A DNA stretch of 64,000 nucleotides from Leptotrichia sp. oral taxon 498 (GTDB lineage: Bacteria > Fusobacteriota > Fusobacteriia > Fusobacteriales > Leptotrichiaceae): NCBI RefSeq assembly GCF_002240055.1, contig NZ_CP016753.1, forward strand, positions 1,426,001-1,490,000, given 5' to 3'. The notes under the pieces are model-generated. The model did no database searches and was not told the origin of the DNA. It saw only the letters and a list, made by a program, of their open reading frames with translations. Made by a program: the position numbers and the translations under genes. Positions 49,686-57,949 of this stretch are shown in pieces. Numbering within the stretch: the first letter of the stretch is position 1; every line of letters starts with the position of its first letter.

Positions 49686-50783
49686 ATGGTAACTAGAAAA
49701 GATATAGATATTTATGAAAATGATATAAACAGTTTAGTATCGGATATATTTAATGGTGAATTTATGATTAAGTATAGTGACACCGCTGGAAGTTTTACGG
49801 CAGATATTGTGAGAGCATTTTCAACAGAATTAATTGTGCAACAGAAATTATATAATGAAATGTCAAAGAACTACAATGCCGATACGGCTGAAGGCATTTA
49901 TCTTGACAGTATTTGTAAAGAAGACTATATCTTTAGGAAAAAAGCAACTACGGCGACTGGAATAGTTAGAATTTATGGGACAAGTGGAGCATTGATTCAA
50001 AAAGGAATGCTAGTAGCAAGTAATAATTGCGTATACACTATTGCTGAATCGAAAATAGTAGCATACAAAGAAACTGGAACAGTTGGATATAGTGATGTTA
50101 ATGTTGTTGCAAATATCGCTGGAATAATTGGAAATTGTGGAATCGGGGAAATAAATAAATTCCCTGAAAGTTATGTCGGACTTGAAAAAGTAGAAAATCT
50201 TAATATTATTTCGGATGGAACAGATGAAGAGAATGATGCAGAATTGCGAGAGAGAAGAAGAAAAATATTATCGGTCCCAAGTGTAAATTACAACACAAAT
50301 ATGATTAAAGAAATGATATTAAATAAATTTAAGAATGTGAAGAAATTAAGAGTAATTCCAAGATGGAATGGTAAAGGGACAGCTAAAATTATTGGAATTG
50401 GTGAAGCTGGGATGAAATTAAAAGATGAAGAGCTGAACGATATAAAAACATATTTGGATAATGAAATTATAACAGACGCGGAATTTACGGTAAAAACTAT
50501 CAAAGAGAAAAGTATAAGTCTCACATTTGAAGCTATATTAAACAAAGAATACAATGAGCAAAGTGCGATTGAACTTACAAAAAATATTTTAAATCAAGTG
50601 TTTTTAGATAAATTGTTTGAAGAGAATAGAATTTATTATGCGGAAGTAATTGATAAGTTGTTAGAAATAAAAGCATTTAAGAAAATTTCAAATATAGATA
50701 TTAATAACACTAAAGAGGATATTATATTGGAAGATGAAGATTTAATAAGTGTTTTAAATATAACACTGAAAACTTTAGATTAA
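49686..50783 (+). CDS. Baseplate J family protein
   Basis: The 365-residue protein fits baseplate-J (T4 gp6/XkdT): YNADTAEGIYLDSICKED, RKKATTATGIVRIYGTSGAL, GTDEENDAELRERRRKIL. It forms the baseplate ring that transmits the sheath contraction signal. Confidence 0.9.
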   Translation: MVTRKDIDIYENDINSLVSDIFNGEFMIKYSDTAGSFTADIVRAFSTELIVQQKLYNEMSKNYNADTAEGIYLDSICKEDYIFRKKATTATGIVRIYGTSGALIQKGMLVASNNCVYTIAESKIVAYKETGTVGYSDVNVVANIAGIIGNCGIGEINKFPESYVGLEKVENLNIISDGTDEENDAELRERRRKILSVPSVNYNTNMIKEMILNKFKNVKKLRVIPRWNGKGTAKIIGIGEAGMKLKDEELNDIKTYLDNEIITDAEFTVKTIKEKSISLTFEAILNKEYNEQSAIELTKNILNQVFLDKLFEENRIYYAEVIDKLLEIKAFKKISNIDINNTKEDIILEDEDLISVLNITLKTLD

Positions 50784-50798
50784 TTTTAGGAGGAAAAA

Positions 50799-51185
50799 AT
50801 GAGCGGATTCACATTAGGGGCAAAAGCTAAAATATTGAATACACTGTTTGAAGGCAAAACATATTATGCTGGGCTTTTGACAGCAGTTACAACGGGAGAA
50901 AATGGAAAAGAAAATGCTACGGAGCTTGTTTCAGCTTCGTATACAAGAAGGGCTATAAATTTCGGGTCAACAACATCGAATGAAACAAGTAACTTGGCTT
51001 CAGTAAAATTTCCTGAAGCAAGGGAAGACTGGGGGCGTGTAATAGGAATTGGAATTTATGATTCAATAACTGATGGAAATTTAATAAATTATGCTACTTT
51101 TGACGCAAGAGATGAAGTTATAATTCATGCTTTAATGCAATATGAGATAGCCAAAAATTTTTATGTGATTGGATTTAGAAACTAA
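50799..51185 (+). CDS. Tail/baseplate protein of unknown role
   Basis: The 128-residue protein has a strand-rich sequence (GFTLGAKAKILNTLFEGKTY, SASYTRRAINFGSTTSN, IGIGIYDSITDGNLINYA), resembling small phage tail proteins found in fibre regions. AGGAGG precedes the start and it overlaps the next gene by one base (TAATG). A baseplate or fibre-connecting role is inferred. Confidence 0.6.
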   Translation: MSGFTLGAKAKILNTLFEGKTYYAGLLTAVTTGENGKENATELVSASYTRRAINFGSTTSNETSNLASVKFPEAREDWGRVIGIGIYDSITDGNLINYATFDARDEVIIHALMQYEIAKNFYVIGFRN

Positions 51186-51994
51186 TGGCAAAAAATGTAC
51201 ACCAAAAGTCAACTGAATATATTAAAGATAATTTTAATGAAAATGAATTATCAAATTTCTATGTGAGGGATTTTGTAAATGATGGTAGAGATAAAGAGGT
51301 TGCTACGATTAAAAGTAATCCCAAAACAGCTAATTTTGTTAAACATACTAAAAAATTATCTGAAATGACAGCGTTAGAGCTATTGAATTATACAGTAAGC
51401 GATTTTTCATTCTTTGTAGGATTAGATGACTATGTAAATTTCAAGCAAAAGATTACTGAAAAGCAATTCCCGGTACTCTTTGTATATGATGACGATTATG
51501 CGGATGTTATGTATAATCTTGCTAAAAATGATTATTATAACAGTATGATAAAATCGCTTCCAGGAGCACTCAGAAATTCATCTCTCATTCAGGATATATT
51601 TCATTTTGCAGATGTTGAGCTAAAATCATTGGAATTTAAAATAGGAACTTTAATAAAAAACAGAAGATTTACAACGGCAAGAAGCGAAATTTTGGAAAAA
51701 TTAGAGGGAAAATATGGATTAGTCTCAAGTAAAAATTTGGCAACAATATTTAAAATAAACAGAATTATAGCAAAAAGAATTTTAAGGCGATCGACCACTC
51801 TAAAGTATTTTGAAGATACAATGAAGCTGTATTTTATTTTCAATGATAGTGTAACAATAACAAACGATAAGAATAATTTCCAATATGTAGTAAATTTCCA
51901 TTCATCCGTTGTAGATAAAGAATATTTAGAATACTGGCTAGAATTGATTTATGAAGTCATTCCAGTTTGGTATGATGTAAAAATTGTGTATTAG
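51185..51994 (+). CDS. Tail protein between baseplate and fibre (gpI-like position)
   Basis: The 269-residue protein (YIKDNFNENELSNFYVRDFV; FFVGLDDYVNFKQKITEKQF; SLPGALRNSSLIQDIFHFAD) occupies the place of P2 gpI or DUF2313-type proteins that attach the fibre to the baseplate. The C-terminus ends WYDVKIVY. The assignment is by position and size. Confidence 0.55.
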   Translation: MAKNVHQKSTEYIKDNFNENELSNFYVRDFVNDGRDKEVATIKSNPKTANFVKHTKKLSEMTALELLNYTVSDFSFFVGLDDYVNFKQKITEKQFPVLFVYDDDYADVMYNLAKNDYYNSMIKSLPGALRNSSLIQDIFHFADVELKSLEFKIGTLIKNRRFTTARSEILEKLEGKYGLVSSKNLATIFKINRIIAKRILRRSTTLKYFEDTMKLYFIFNDSVTITNDKNNFQYVVNFHSSVVDKEYLEYWLELIYEVIPVWYDVKIVY

Positions 51995-52009
51995 TTGAAA
52001 GGAGATAAA

Positions 52010-52732
52010 ATGAAACAAGCGACATTAGATTTAATAAAAAATGTAGATGAAAATACTTTTATACCGGCAAATACTAAAAACGAACTTTTTGAGCTATTTC
52101 AGTTAGACACGGTTGCTGATTTGAGAAAAGTATCAAGGAATTTTATGAAGTTGTATGAGATATTGGAACATCTCGATGATCAAACTTCGAGCGCAACAAC
52201 AGAAAAAGCAGGAATTGTTAAATTCGGCATAGAAACAGGAGACGTGATAGATGCAGAAACTTGGAAACAAGCAATAGGACAATCTTTAGGTGGATATATA
52301 AGTAAAGTTGAAAGCAAAGAAGCTGGGAAATGGTACATAAATGATTTGACAGATGGGAAAATTTATAAATGTATCCAAAATCATACGAGTAAAAGTTTTG
52401 ACATTACTAAATTTGTGGATATTACAAACGTTGGTATTTCGGACAAAGTAGAAAATTTGTTTGAATTTAAAAACGGACAGTTTAAAATTGGAAACATAAT
52501 TTTTAAATTTGGAATTACAAATTATTATGCAAGAGACGGAATTAGAGCAACACCATTTTCTTACAGCGTGCCGTTTCCTAACGCCACTATTTTTCTTTCA
52601 GCAACAGATATAGGCGGTGGAGCAAATTCAGTAAGTCTTAAAAATGACGGAAACTTCGGATTCAGCTCGTGGGCAAAAAAAGATGGAATTTTTTCTGATA
52701 CAACATTCTGGTGGCTTGCTATAGGATATTAA
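52010..52732 (+). CDS. Tail fibre protein with invertible C-terminus
   Basis: The 240-residue fibre starts at 52010 after AAAGGAG. It has an adhesin-like segment TTEKAGIVKFGIETGDVIDA, then a constant part to about residue 150. From VENLF on (codons at 52448) the sequence is a variable beta-rich tip (GITNYYARDGIRATPFSYSV ... FWWLAIGY). An alternative tip (ending GFRWLAVGF) is encoded on the opposite strand immediately downstream, sharing the same ENLF start and W-L-A-G end. The two stop codons overlap. Tip variation should change receptor binding. Confidence 0.85.
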   Translation: MKQATLDLIKNVDENTFIPANTKNELFELFQLDTVADLRKVSRNFMKLYEILEHLDDQTSSATTEKAGIVKFGIETGDVIDAETWKQAIGQSLGGYISKVESKEAGKWYINDLTDGKIYKCIQNHTSKSFDITKFVDITNVGISDKVENLFEFKNGQFKIGNIIFKFGITNYYARDGIRATPFSYSVPFPNATIFLSATDIGGGANSVSLKNDGNFGFSSWAKKDGIFSDTTFWWLAIGY

Positions 52733-53009
52733 AATCCAACTGCCAGCCAGCGAAATCCAGTTTTCGTGTATTTTAAACTGCCAGGGTCTGTTCCAAATAG
52801 TCTGAAAACTTCATTGGTAACAGGAACTGTTCCAATTACATGTGTTCCGGGACCGTCATCAGACACAACAATCTGATAATCTGTTGACTCAAAAGGTGTG
52901 TTTAGATTTATTAAATCATTTCCATTCGGTGCTGTATTAGCTCCCCATTGTATCGTTAGCCCAAAAGGAAATTTTATCCAATTTTTTCCAAATGTGAATA
53001 AATTTTCTA
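52449..53009. repeat. Invertible segment with short inverted repeats at its ends
   Basis: TAGAAAATTTGTT at 52449-52461 and its reverse complement with one mismatch (AATAAATTTTCTA, 52997-53009) bound the two fibre tips. Inversion across them keeps the frame: GTA GAA AAT TTA TTC ACA TTT GGA, joining VENLF to the minus-strand tip. The exact crossover within these 13 bases is not known. Confidence 0.65.
52729..53009 (-). CDS. Alternative tail-fibre C-terminus, silent orientation
   Basis: The minus-strand frame reads IENLFTFGKNWIKFPFGLTI at its start, then QWGANTAPNGNDLINLNTPF, ESTDYQIVVSDDGPGTHVIG, and ends KTGFRWLAVGF with a stop that overlaps the plus-strand fibre stop. It has no promoter, start codon or ribosome site suited to separate expression, so it is a silent cassette to be expressed only after inversion. 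Its tip shares the ENLF start and the W-L-A-G end with the active tip but differs in between. Confidence 0.8.
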
Positions 53010-53010
53010 T

Positions 53011-53036
53011 TCTATAATATTAGTAAATATTATAGA
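53011..53036. promoter_or_regulatory. 11-bp dyad before the recombinase gene
   Basis: TCTATAATATT and AATATTATAGA are perfect inverted repeats around AGTA, one base past the right inverted repeat and just before the recombinase ribosome site. It may be a recombinase binding site, an operator or an RNA hairpin. Confidence 0.5.
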
Positions 53037-53050
53037 GGAGATGATAAAAA

Positions 53051-54004
53051 ATGGAATTGAAATTAATCAAAGGGAGAAATGCACAGATATATTTAGAGTA
53101 TCTTAACAGTAGCATAGCAAAGAACGAAGCAACTAAAAACACGACTTACAAGACATATCTTAACAACATGAAACAGTTTGTTAAGTATATCAAGAAGTAT
53201 GAAAACAATCGTTACTTGCTTAGTAAAGATACTTTGAAAATTATTGTGAGCGTATTGGAACGATATATTCGTTATTGCAGGGAAGTGAAAGGGAATAATG
53301 CTAGAACTATCAATAATAAGATAACAGCGATTAGTAGCTTTTACATTTGGTCAGTTAAGCGTGATTTAATAGCAACACATCCGTTTAGGGATAAATTGGA
53401 TAGATTGAAGGTTACAGATGTGGAGAAACGGAGAAATAGTTATTATTTGAGCAATAAAGAGATTATTGAAATTAATGTCAAAATGGAAATGGATAAAAGA
53501 TTTGATTTGCAAGACAGAATCATATTTAATTTGATTATTGACACGGCTTGTAGGATTTCGGCATTGCATTCGATAAAATTGGGAAATATTGACTTGGAGA
53601 ATGGGATAATAAGTGGAATCGTGGAAAAGGAACAGAAGATTGTGGAGTTTGCAATATTCGAGGAAACAACAGAACTGATAAAGGAGTGGTTGAGATGTAG
53701 AAATGATAGTGTTGAATACTTACTAGTGACTAAATACAACGGAGTATTTAAGCAAATGAGCAAAAGCACAATAAGAGATAGAGTTAGAAAAATTGGAAAG
53801 TTAGTCGGAATAGATAATTTATATCCGCACTCACTAAGAAAAACAAGCATTAATCTTATTGCAAAAACAGCTGGGATTGACCTAGCCAGTGAATTTGCAA
53901 ATCATAGCGGAACAGATGTAACTAAAAAGCACTATGTTAAGAAAACAAGTGCGAGAGATAGAAAAAACAAACTATTAGAAATTCGCAAAAAAGCAGGATT
54001 TTAA
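53051..54004 (+). CDS. Tyrosine recombinase, probable tail-fibre invertase
   Basis: The 317-residue XerC/XerD-like protein has an N-terminal SAM-like domain (about 20-110, TYKTYLNNMKQFVKYIKKY) and a catalytic domain with DTACRISALHSIKLG (Arg168), HSLRKTSINLIAK (His260, Arg263), NHSGTDVTKKHYV (His285 and nucleophile Tyr295). It begins 41 bases past the invertible segment with GAGGAG before its ATG. This is the natural agent for the fibre switch, unlike Mu and P1, which use serine invertases. It has no AP2-like arm domain, in contrast to the integrase at 12305. Confidence 0.85.
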   Translation: MELKLIKGRNAQIYLEYLNSSIAKNEATKNTTYKTYLNNMKQFVKYIKKYENNRYLLSKDTLKIIVSVLERYIRYCREVKGNNARTINNKITAISSFYIWSVKRDLIATHPFRDKLDRLKVTDVEKRRNSYYLSNKEIIEINVKMEMDKRFDLQDRIIFNLIIDTACRISALHSIKLGNIDLENGIISGIVEKEQKIVEFAIFEETTELIKEWLRCRNDSVEYLLVTKYNGVFKQMSKSTIRDRVRKIGKLVGIDNLYPHSLRKTSINLIAKTAGIDLASEFANHSGTDVTKKHYVKKTSARDRKNKLLEIRKKAGF

Positions 54005-54228
54005 CAGTAAAAAGTAAATAAATTTATGAATTTGTGCAGAATTTTAAAAAATATTTATTGATTTTATTGACTTTATGCATATTTTAGATTTTAATAATTT
54101 AATAAAAATGCATGCAAGCATAAATTAAAATCATTTCAAAGTCTTTAAAAATCAGTATTTGTATTTTTAAATTTCGTGCAAATTCATAAGTTAGCACAAA
54201 ATAAAATTAAAGAAATGGAGTGATAAGA

Positions 54229-54969
54229 ATGGAAGGATTTAGAATATATTTATACGATAAAAATGGGAATATAATAGGTATATTTCTAGCACCATCACAG
54301 AAAGAATTTGAGGTTGATAAATTGAAATATTGTAGTGAATATATAGAAGGGGAAAATTTTATATCCTACACAGAAATTAAAAATCCAATCTTGGACAAAA
54401 AAACTGGAGAACTTAGAGAAATGACTATTTCAGAACGAGTTCAAGCAGGAATATTAATTTTATCAGACGGAAGTTATTTGGATGAGGTTAATGAAACAAT
54501 TGTTACTATTGCAAAACCAAATGAGTGGAGCATTTGGGATAAAGACTCTCACACTTGGAAAGTTGACAATGATTTATTAAATGCAAAATTAAAAGAATTA
54601 AGAGAAAAAGCATTAAAAGACTTAGCCGAAGCTAAATCAAGCTTTTTGAACCAGCCGCTTGAAATCGAAAAAGATAGCAAAAAATATACTTTTGAGAACA
54701 ACGAAAGAAACAGAAACAGTTTGTCTCTTAAAATATCGCTAATGTGGGCTTTAGAGCAAGAAAAAATTGAAAAAGTAAAAGTCTTAAATGAGCAAAAAAT
54801 GGTTGAATTTATTGAGTTGAACAGAACGGAATTAAAGGGTTTGGCTAAAAAGATTCAAGATATTATTGAGATTGCAGATGTAGCAGAACAAATGGCAGTA
54901 GCGGGAATCAGCAGATACACTATTGAACAGATGTTAGAGCTTAATGTAAGTGATTTTTTTCAAAATTAA
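54229..54969 (+). CDS. DUF4376-type tail-fibre-associated protein
   Basis: The 246-residue protein has an N-terminal part around FRIYLYDKNGNIIGIFLAPS, and WSIWDKDSHTWKVD before a helical section (LREKALKDLAEAKSSFLNQP, LSLKISLMWALEQEK), the form of DUF4376/tail-fibre assembly proteins. It probably helps fold or attach the fibre. The 224-base region before it is AT-rich with inverted repeats (TTATGAATTTG and its complement, about 54023 and 54176) and no gene. Confidence 0.65.
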   Translation: MEGFRIYLYDKNGNIIGIFLAPSQKEFEVDKLKYCSEYIEGENFISYTEIKNPILDKKTGELREMTISERVQAGILILSDGSYLDEVNETIVTIAKPNEWSIWDKDSHTWKVDNDLLNAKLKELREKALKDLAEAKSSFLNQPLEIEKDSKKYTFENNERNRNSLSLKISLMWALEQEKIEKVKVLNEQKMVEFIELNRTELKGLAKKIQDIIEIADVAEQMAVAGISRYTIEQMLELNVSDFFQN

Positions 54970-54987
54970 TTAAAAGGAGTGATTTAA

Positions 54988-55506
54988 ATGGACAGATTTG
55001 AGAAAATATTTGATTATTTGCTGAAAGTTGAGGGTGGATACTCAAACGACAAAAATGATAGAGGAGGTAAAACAAAATATGGAATTATAGAATCAGAAGC
55101 TAGAAAATATGGATACAAAGGTGAAATGAGAGATATACCGCTTGAGATAGCAAGAGATATTTATAATAAGAAATACTATCATAGAAATGGGCTTGATACT
55201 TTAAAATCAGACAAGATAGCTTTATCAATTTGCGACTTTGTAGTAAACGCTGGAAAATGGGGAGCTAAAAAAGCACAGGCTGCACTTAATGAATTAGGAT
55301 TTGATTTGAGAGTGGACGGAATTTTAGGAGAAAAAAGTTTAGCTGCGTTAAATGAAGTTGATGAAAATAAATTTTTGGAAAAATATCACGATTTGCAGAG
55401 AAGATATTATAAAGTAATAGCAGCAAACAGACCATCACAAAAAGTTTTTTTGAAAGGGTGGCTTAACAGAGTGGATAGAAAAGAAAATTATTTAAAATCA
55501 ATCTAA
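54988..55506 (+). CDS. GH108-family endolysin
   Basis: The 172-residue lysozyme has VEGGYSNDKNDRGGKTKYGI with catalytic Glu15, typical of GH108 N-acetylmuramidases, and a C-terminal PG-binding-3 domain (FVVNAGKWGAKKAQAALNEL, VDGILGEKSLAALNE). It should cut peptidoglycan at lysis. AAAGGAG precedes the start. There is no signal peptide, so export needs the holin. Confidence 0.9.
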   Translation: MDRFEKIFDYLLKVEGGYSNDKNDRGGKTKYGIIESEARKYGYKGEMRDIPLEIARDIYNKKYYHRNGLDTLKSDKIALSICDFVVNAGKWGAKKAQAALNELGFDLRVDGILGEKSLAALNEVDENKFLEKYHDLQRRYYKVIAANRPSQKVFLKGWLNRVDRKENYLKSI

Positions 55507-55650
55507 AAACAGCTTTGATATAAGCCAAATAAGAGCATAAAAGGAATACTTTTGATGTTGAAGTTACCTAATGAGTTGATTTGTCTTAAAACGCTTGTTA
55601 GGTGGCTTAGAATGAATATTAAGAAAGATAAGGAAAAGGGAGCAATAAAA

Positions 55651-55839
55651 ATGAACGATTATAAATCAAGATTAAGAAAAGAACTGGAAGATTTGAATTT
55701 TAAAATCGAAAAATTGAATAACTTCATTGAAAAAAATGATATTTTTAAAACAATAGATTCGGAAGAACAAGAATTGTTAAAAGAACAAAGGGAAATAATG
55801 ACTAAATATGCAAACATTTTAAGAAAAAGAATAAAATAG
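55651..55839 (+). CDS. Small coiled-coil protein (crAss001_48-related type)
   Basis: The 62-residue protein (YKSRLRKELEDLNFKIEKLN, then EEQELLKEQREIMTKYANIL) matches the phage family with helical LxxRixKL, LLxxQ, MxxYxxIL patterns. The start at 55651 follows AAAAGGGAG; an upstream in-frame ATG at 55552 would add 33 residues without a good ribosome site. Confidence 0.65.
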   Translation: MNDYKSRLRKELEDLNFKIEKLNNFIEKNDIFKTIDSEEQELLKEQREIMTKYANILRKRIK

Positions 55840-55851
55840 GAGATGATAAAA

Positions 55852-56178
55852 ATGGATAAATTAGCAGCAAAAATATATTTGACAGGAAAAATTTTAGAAT
55901 TAGGAAAGACTTTAATCTATAAAACAGAAATAGCTGCAAAAGGAAAAGCTGGAGCAGAAAAATTTAAGCAGGTATATGAAGGCTTCTGGGATAAGCTGGA
56001 AGATCTGTTAAAAAAAGAAAAATCAATTGACAGAAAATGGATTCCTGACTTTGCAGAAGAAATTGGTGAAGAAGTTCTAACAGAAGTTTTAAAAGAAGCC
56101 AGAAAGACGTTTGACTTAAAAGTTATACTGCAACAAATTTTCGATGAGGAAAAAGCAGGGAACAAAAACATATTGTAG
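55852..56178 (+). CDS. Hypothetical protein in the lysis region
   Basis: The 108-residue, mostly helical protein (LAAKIYLTGKILELGKTLIY; AGAEKFKQVYEGFWDKLEDL) lies between the endolysin and the holin candidates. No family was recognised. Confidence 0.55.
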   Translation: MDKLAAKIYLTGKILELGKTLIYKTEIAAKGKAGAEKFKQVYEGFWDKLEDLLKKEKSIDRKWIPDFAEEIGEEVLTEVLKEARKTFDLKVILQQIFDEEKAGNKNIL

Positions 56179-56186
56179 GAGCATAA

Positions 56187-56561
56187 ATGATAGAGGACTT
56201 AAAAATAATAATTGACAATCACGGACTTTTCTTGATCTTATTTTTTAGCGGAGTATTATTTGGTGTAGTGGCTCAAAAAATGGTTGACAACAAGCCTGTC
56301 AAGCCATATTTGAAAAGAATAGCAGTTGCTGGAATGACTATGTCAATAACATTGTCTTTAAACAAGATAATAGGACATTTTTCGGCAGAATACTTATATC
56401 CGTGGAGTCCAGTTTTTGGATTTTTTGGAGAGGCATTGCTGGAAACGATAAACCAAAAAAGATATGGCATTAGTACAGGCTTTTTAGAATTGCTGCTGGA
56501 AAAGCTGGGGTTTGTCAAAAAGGATAAAGGTGATGATAATGGAAAAGCATCGCAAAAGTAG
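56187..56561 (+). CDS. Holin candidate
   Basis: The 124-residue protein has hydrophobic segments (about 12-30, LFLILFFSGVLFGVVAQKM; about 48-62; about 72-92) and a charged C-terminal tail. Its place behind the endolysin suggests a holin that releases the enzyme through the inner membrane. Overlap with the next gene supports a lysis cassette. Confidence 0.6.
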   Translation: MIEDLKIIIDNHGLFLILFFSGVLFGVVAQKMVDNKPVKPYLKRIAVAGMTMSITLSLNKIIGHFSAEYLYPWSPVFGFFGEALLETINQKRYGISTGFLELLLEKLGFVKKDKGDDNGKASQK

Positions 56562-56850
56562 AAAATTAGCGTTTATTATGCTAGCCGTTATATTTTTAAA
56601 TTCGGTTTTGACATTGAAGTTAAGAAATTATCAAAGACATCAGAACTTGAATTTATTAAGAAGCAGGTTAAAAAGTGAAAGCAATAAAGAGATTTTTGAT
56701 AATATCGAAGAAAAATCAAAAAAAGAGGATATGTTGCTATTAATCGGAACAAATATGGCGGCATTGATAATTATTGCTGGATTTGATAGGCAAAGAATGG
56801 TTGATGAAGATAAAGAGAAAAAGATAGTTGTCAAAATATTCGGAAGATAG
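56539..56850 (+). CDS. Small membrane protein of the lysis cassette
   Basis: The 103-residue protein has an N-terminal membrane anchor (LAFIMLAVIFLNSVLTLKL), a basic helical part and a second hydrophobic segment (MLLLIGTNMAALIIIAGF). The start at 56539 is preceded by AAAGGTGAT and lies within the holin gene. A spanin or antiholin role is possible. Confidence 0.5.
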   Translation: MEKHRKSRKLAFIMLAVIFLNSVLTLKLRNYQRHQNLNLLRSRLKSESNKEIFDNIEEKSKKEDMLLLIGTNMAALIIIAGFDRQRMVDEDKEKKIVVKIFGR

Positions 56851-56872
56851 CCAGAAATGGCTATCTTTTTTT
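56844..56872 (+). terminator. Terminator of the late operon
   Basis: AAGATAGCC and GGCTATCTT form a 9-bp stem with a 6-base loop and T run, overlapping the stop codon of the last lysis gene. Confidence 0.8.
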
Positions 56873-56980
56873 GTGGAATGAAAAAGTCACAATATTTTTT
56901 AAATAAAGTGATGAAAAAATACGAAAATTTAAAATCTCCTACATCATTAAAATACCTTATCTATATTTTATAAAAAATTG

Positions 56981-57009
56981 TTGGTAAAATATAAAACATG
57001 TTGTATAAT
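56981..57009 (+). promoter_or_regulatory. Promoter of the last prophage gene
   Basis: TTGGTA, a 17-base spacer and TATAAT, 22 bases before the start at 57031. Confidence 0.55.
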
Positions 57010-57030
57010 AGTCTTGTGAAAGGAGAGGAA

Positions 57031-57321
57031 ATGAGAAAAATAAAACAAAAGAACAGTTTTACAAAAAAGGATTATAGACATTTTTTAGTAAGCGAAGTAA
57101 AAAAGGAATTTGGAAATGATGCTAAAAAATATGTAGACTGGGAACTAGGAGTGCTGGAAACAGGATTAAAAATGACAGGAAGTATTGAAATGTTAGATAT
57201 TTTAAATAAATATAGAAACGATTTAATAGAAACAATACTATCTAAAGATAATGAGATTATACAAACTGTAATGGCAAATACTTTAAGTGATTATAGAGAA
57301 ATGAAAAAAAACAGAAACTAA
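57031..57321 (+). CDS. Hypothetical protein at the prophage right end
   Basis: The 96-residue protein (IKQKNSFTKKDYRHFLVSEV; YVDWELGVLETGLKMTGSIE) has its own promoter and AGGAG site just inside attR. Such genes are often expressed in the lysogen. No family was recognised. Confidence 0.55.
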   Translation: MRKIKQKNSFTKKDYRHFLVSEVKKEFGNDAKKYVDWELGVLETGLKMTGSIEMLDILNKYRNDLIETILSKDNEIIQTVMANTLSDYREMKKNRN

Positions 57322-57425
57322 ATATGATAAAATAAAAATTGACAAATAAGAAAATAATGTTATATTTTTAATAGAAAATACAGGATAAAGTAAAAGAGAC
57401 TGAAATATGCCTCTTTTTGAATTTT

Positions 57426-57442
57426 AGTACCTTTTTAGTACT
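57426..57442. repeat. Right-end copy of the 17-base repeat, candidate integrase arm sites
   Basis: AGTACCTTTTTAGTACT is identical to 12284-12300. Here it is part of tandem TTTAGTACC / TTTAGTACT / TTTATACTTT repeats, 66 bases from the attR core, resembling arm-type sites of integrases with an AP2-like N-terminus. Confidence 0.55.
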
Positions 57443-57507
57443 TTTATACTTTATAAATACTTTAAAAATCCATAAATGAAATGTTTAGATTAAATCCAAC
57501 TATTATA

Positions 57508-57516
57508 GATGATGTA
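57508..57516. other. attR core
   Basis: GATGATGTA, the copy of 12173-12181. Immediately to its right the DUF4291 frame resumes (CGA AGT GGC, Arg-Ser-Gly). Confidence 0.75.
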
Positions 57517-57919
57517 CCGAAGTGGCTGGGCTGCTAAACAAGGACAGGAAAGAATACTGGCAATTGACCTGAAAAGGAAAGGATTTGATGAAATAGTAAA
57601 AAATGCTGTACTTTCATCTTTTAGAGAAGTTTCTGATTTATCTAAGGAAGAATGGAAAGAAAAACTGGAAAATTCAGAAGTAAGATGTCAATGGGATCCA
57701 GATAGAGATATTTATGGCAATCCAATAGGAAGAAGAGCAATACAGTTAGGTATAAAGGGAGAAACAGTAAAAAAATATATAAATGACTGGATTGTAAATA
57801 TAACGGATATAACTGATAAAGTTATTGAGATGAGAAATAGAATTCAAAATGGAACTTTTTCGGAGTCTATACTTCCTCAAGAGAAAAGATATATATTGTT
57901 TAATTATACTTCCAAATAA
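57509..57919 (+). pseudogene. DUF4291 gene, 3' fragment separated by the prophage
   Basis: The 136-residue frame holds the conserved DUF4291 remainder: SGWAAKQGQERILAIDLKR, VRCQWDPDRDIYGNPIGRR, AIQLGIKGETVKKYIND. The ATG at 57509 is not a natural start; the fragment continues the frame from 12006-12186. On excision of the prophage the gene would be whole and ends in a terminator at 57915. Confidence 0.88.
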
Positions 57920-57949
57920 TCGTTGTTGTAAAAGACAACGGTTATTTTT
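57915..57949 (+). terminator. Terminator of the DUF4291 gene
   Basis: AATAATCGTTGT and ACAACGGTTATT pair with one G-U, followed by T5. It overlaps the DUF4291 stop. Confidence 0.7.

Larger units (their letters stand above)
12173..57516. mobile_element. Intact-looking myovirus-type prophage, about 45.3 kb
   Basis: The element begins and ends at a 9-bp repeat (GATGATGTA) inside the split DUF4291 gene. It carries a terminal tyrosine integrase, early recombination genes, repressor region, replication genes, terminase, Mu-like portal, MuF and virion-morphogenesis proteins, a lambda-E-like capsid, contractile tail genes in PBSX order, a fibre and lysis genes. The head-tail set seems complete. Possible lesions are the frame break in the tape measure and the split baseplate hub, so viability is uncertain. 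Confidence 0.95.

Noticed and set aside
53051..54004. Second prophage integrase, marking another element end
   Set aside because: It lies in the middle of the tail genes, lacks the arm-binding domain and abuts the inverted fibre cassettes, so an invertase role fits better.
54005..54228. Extra invertible cassette or silent fibre tip downstream of the recombinase
   Set aside because: The region is AT-rich with short inverted repeats but no frame resembling a fibre tip on either strand.
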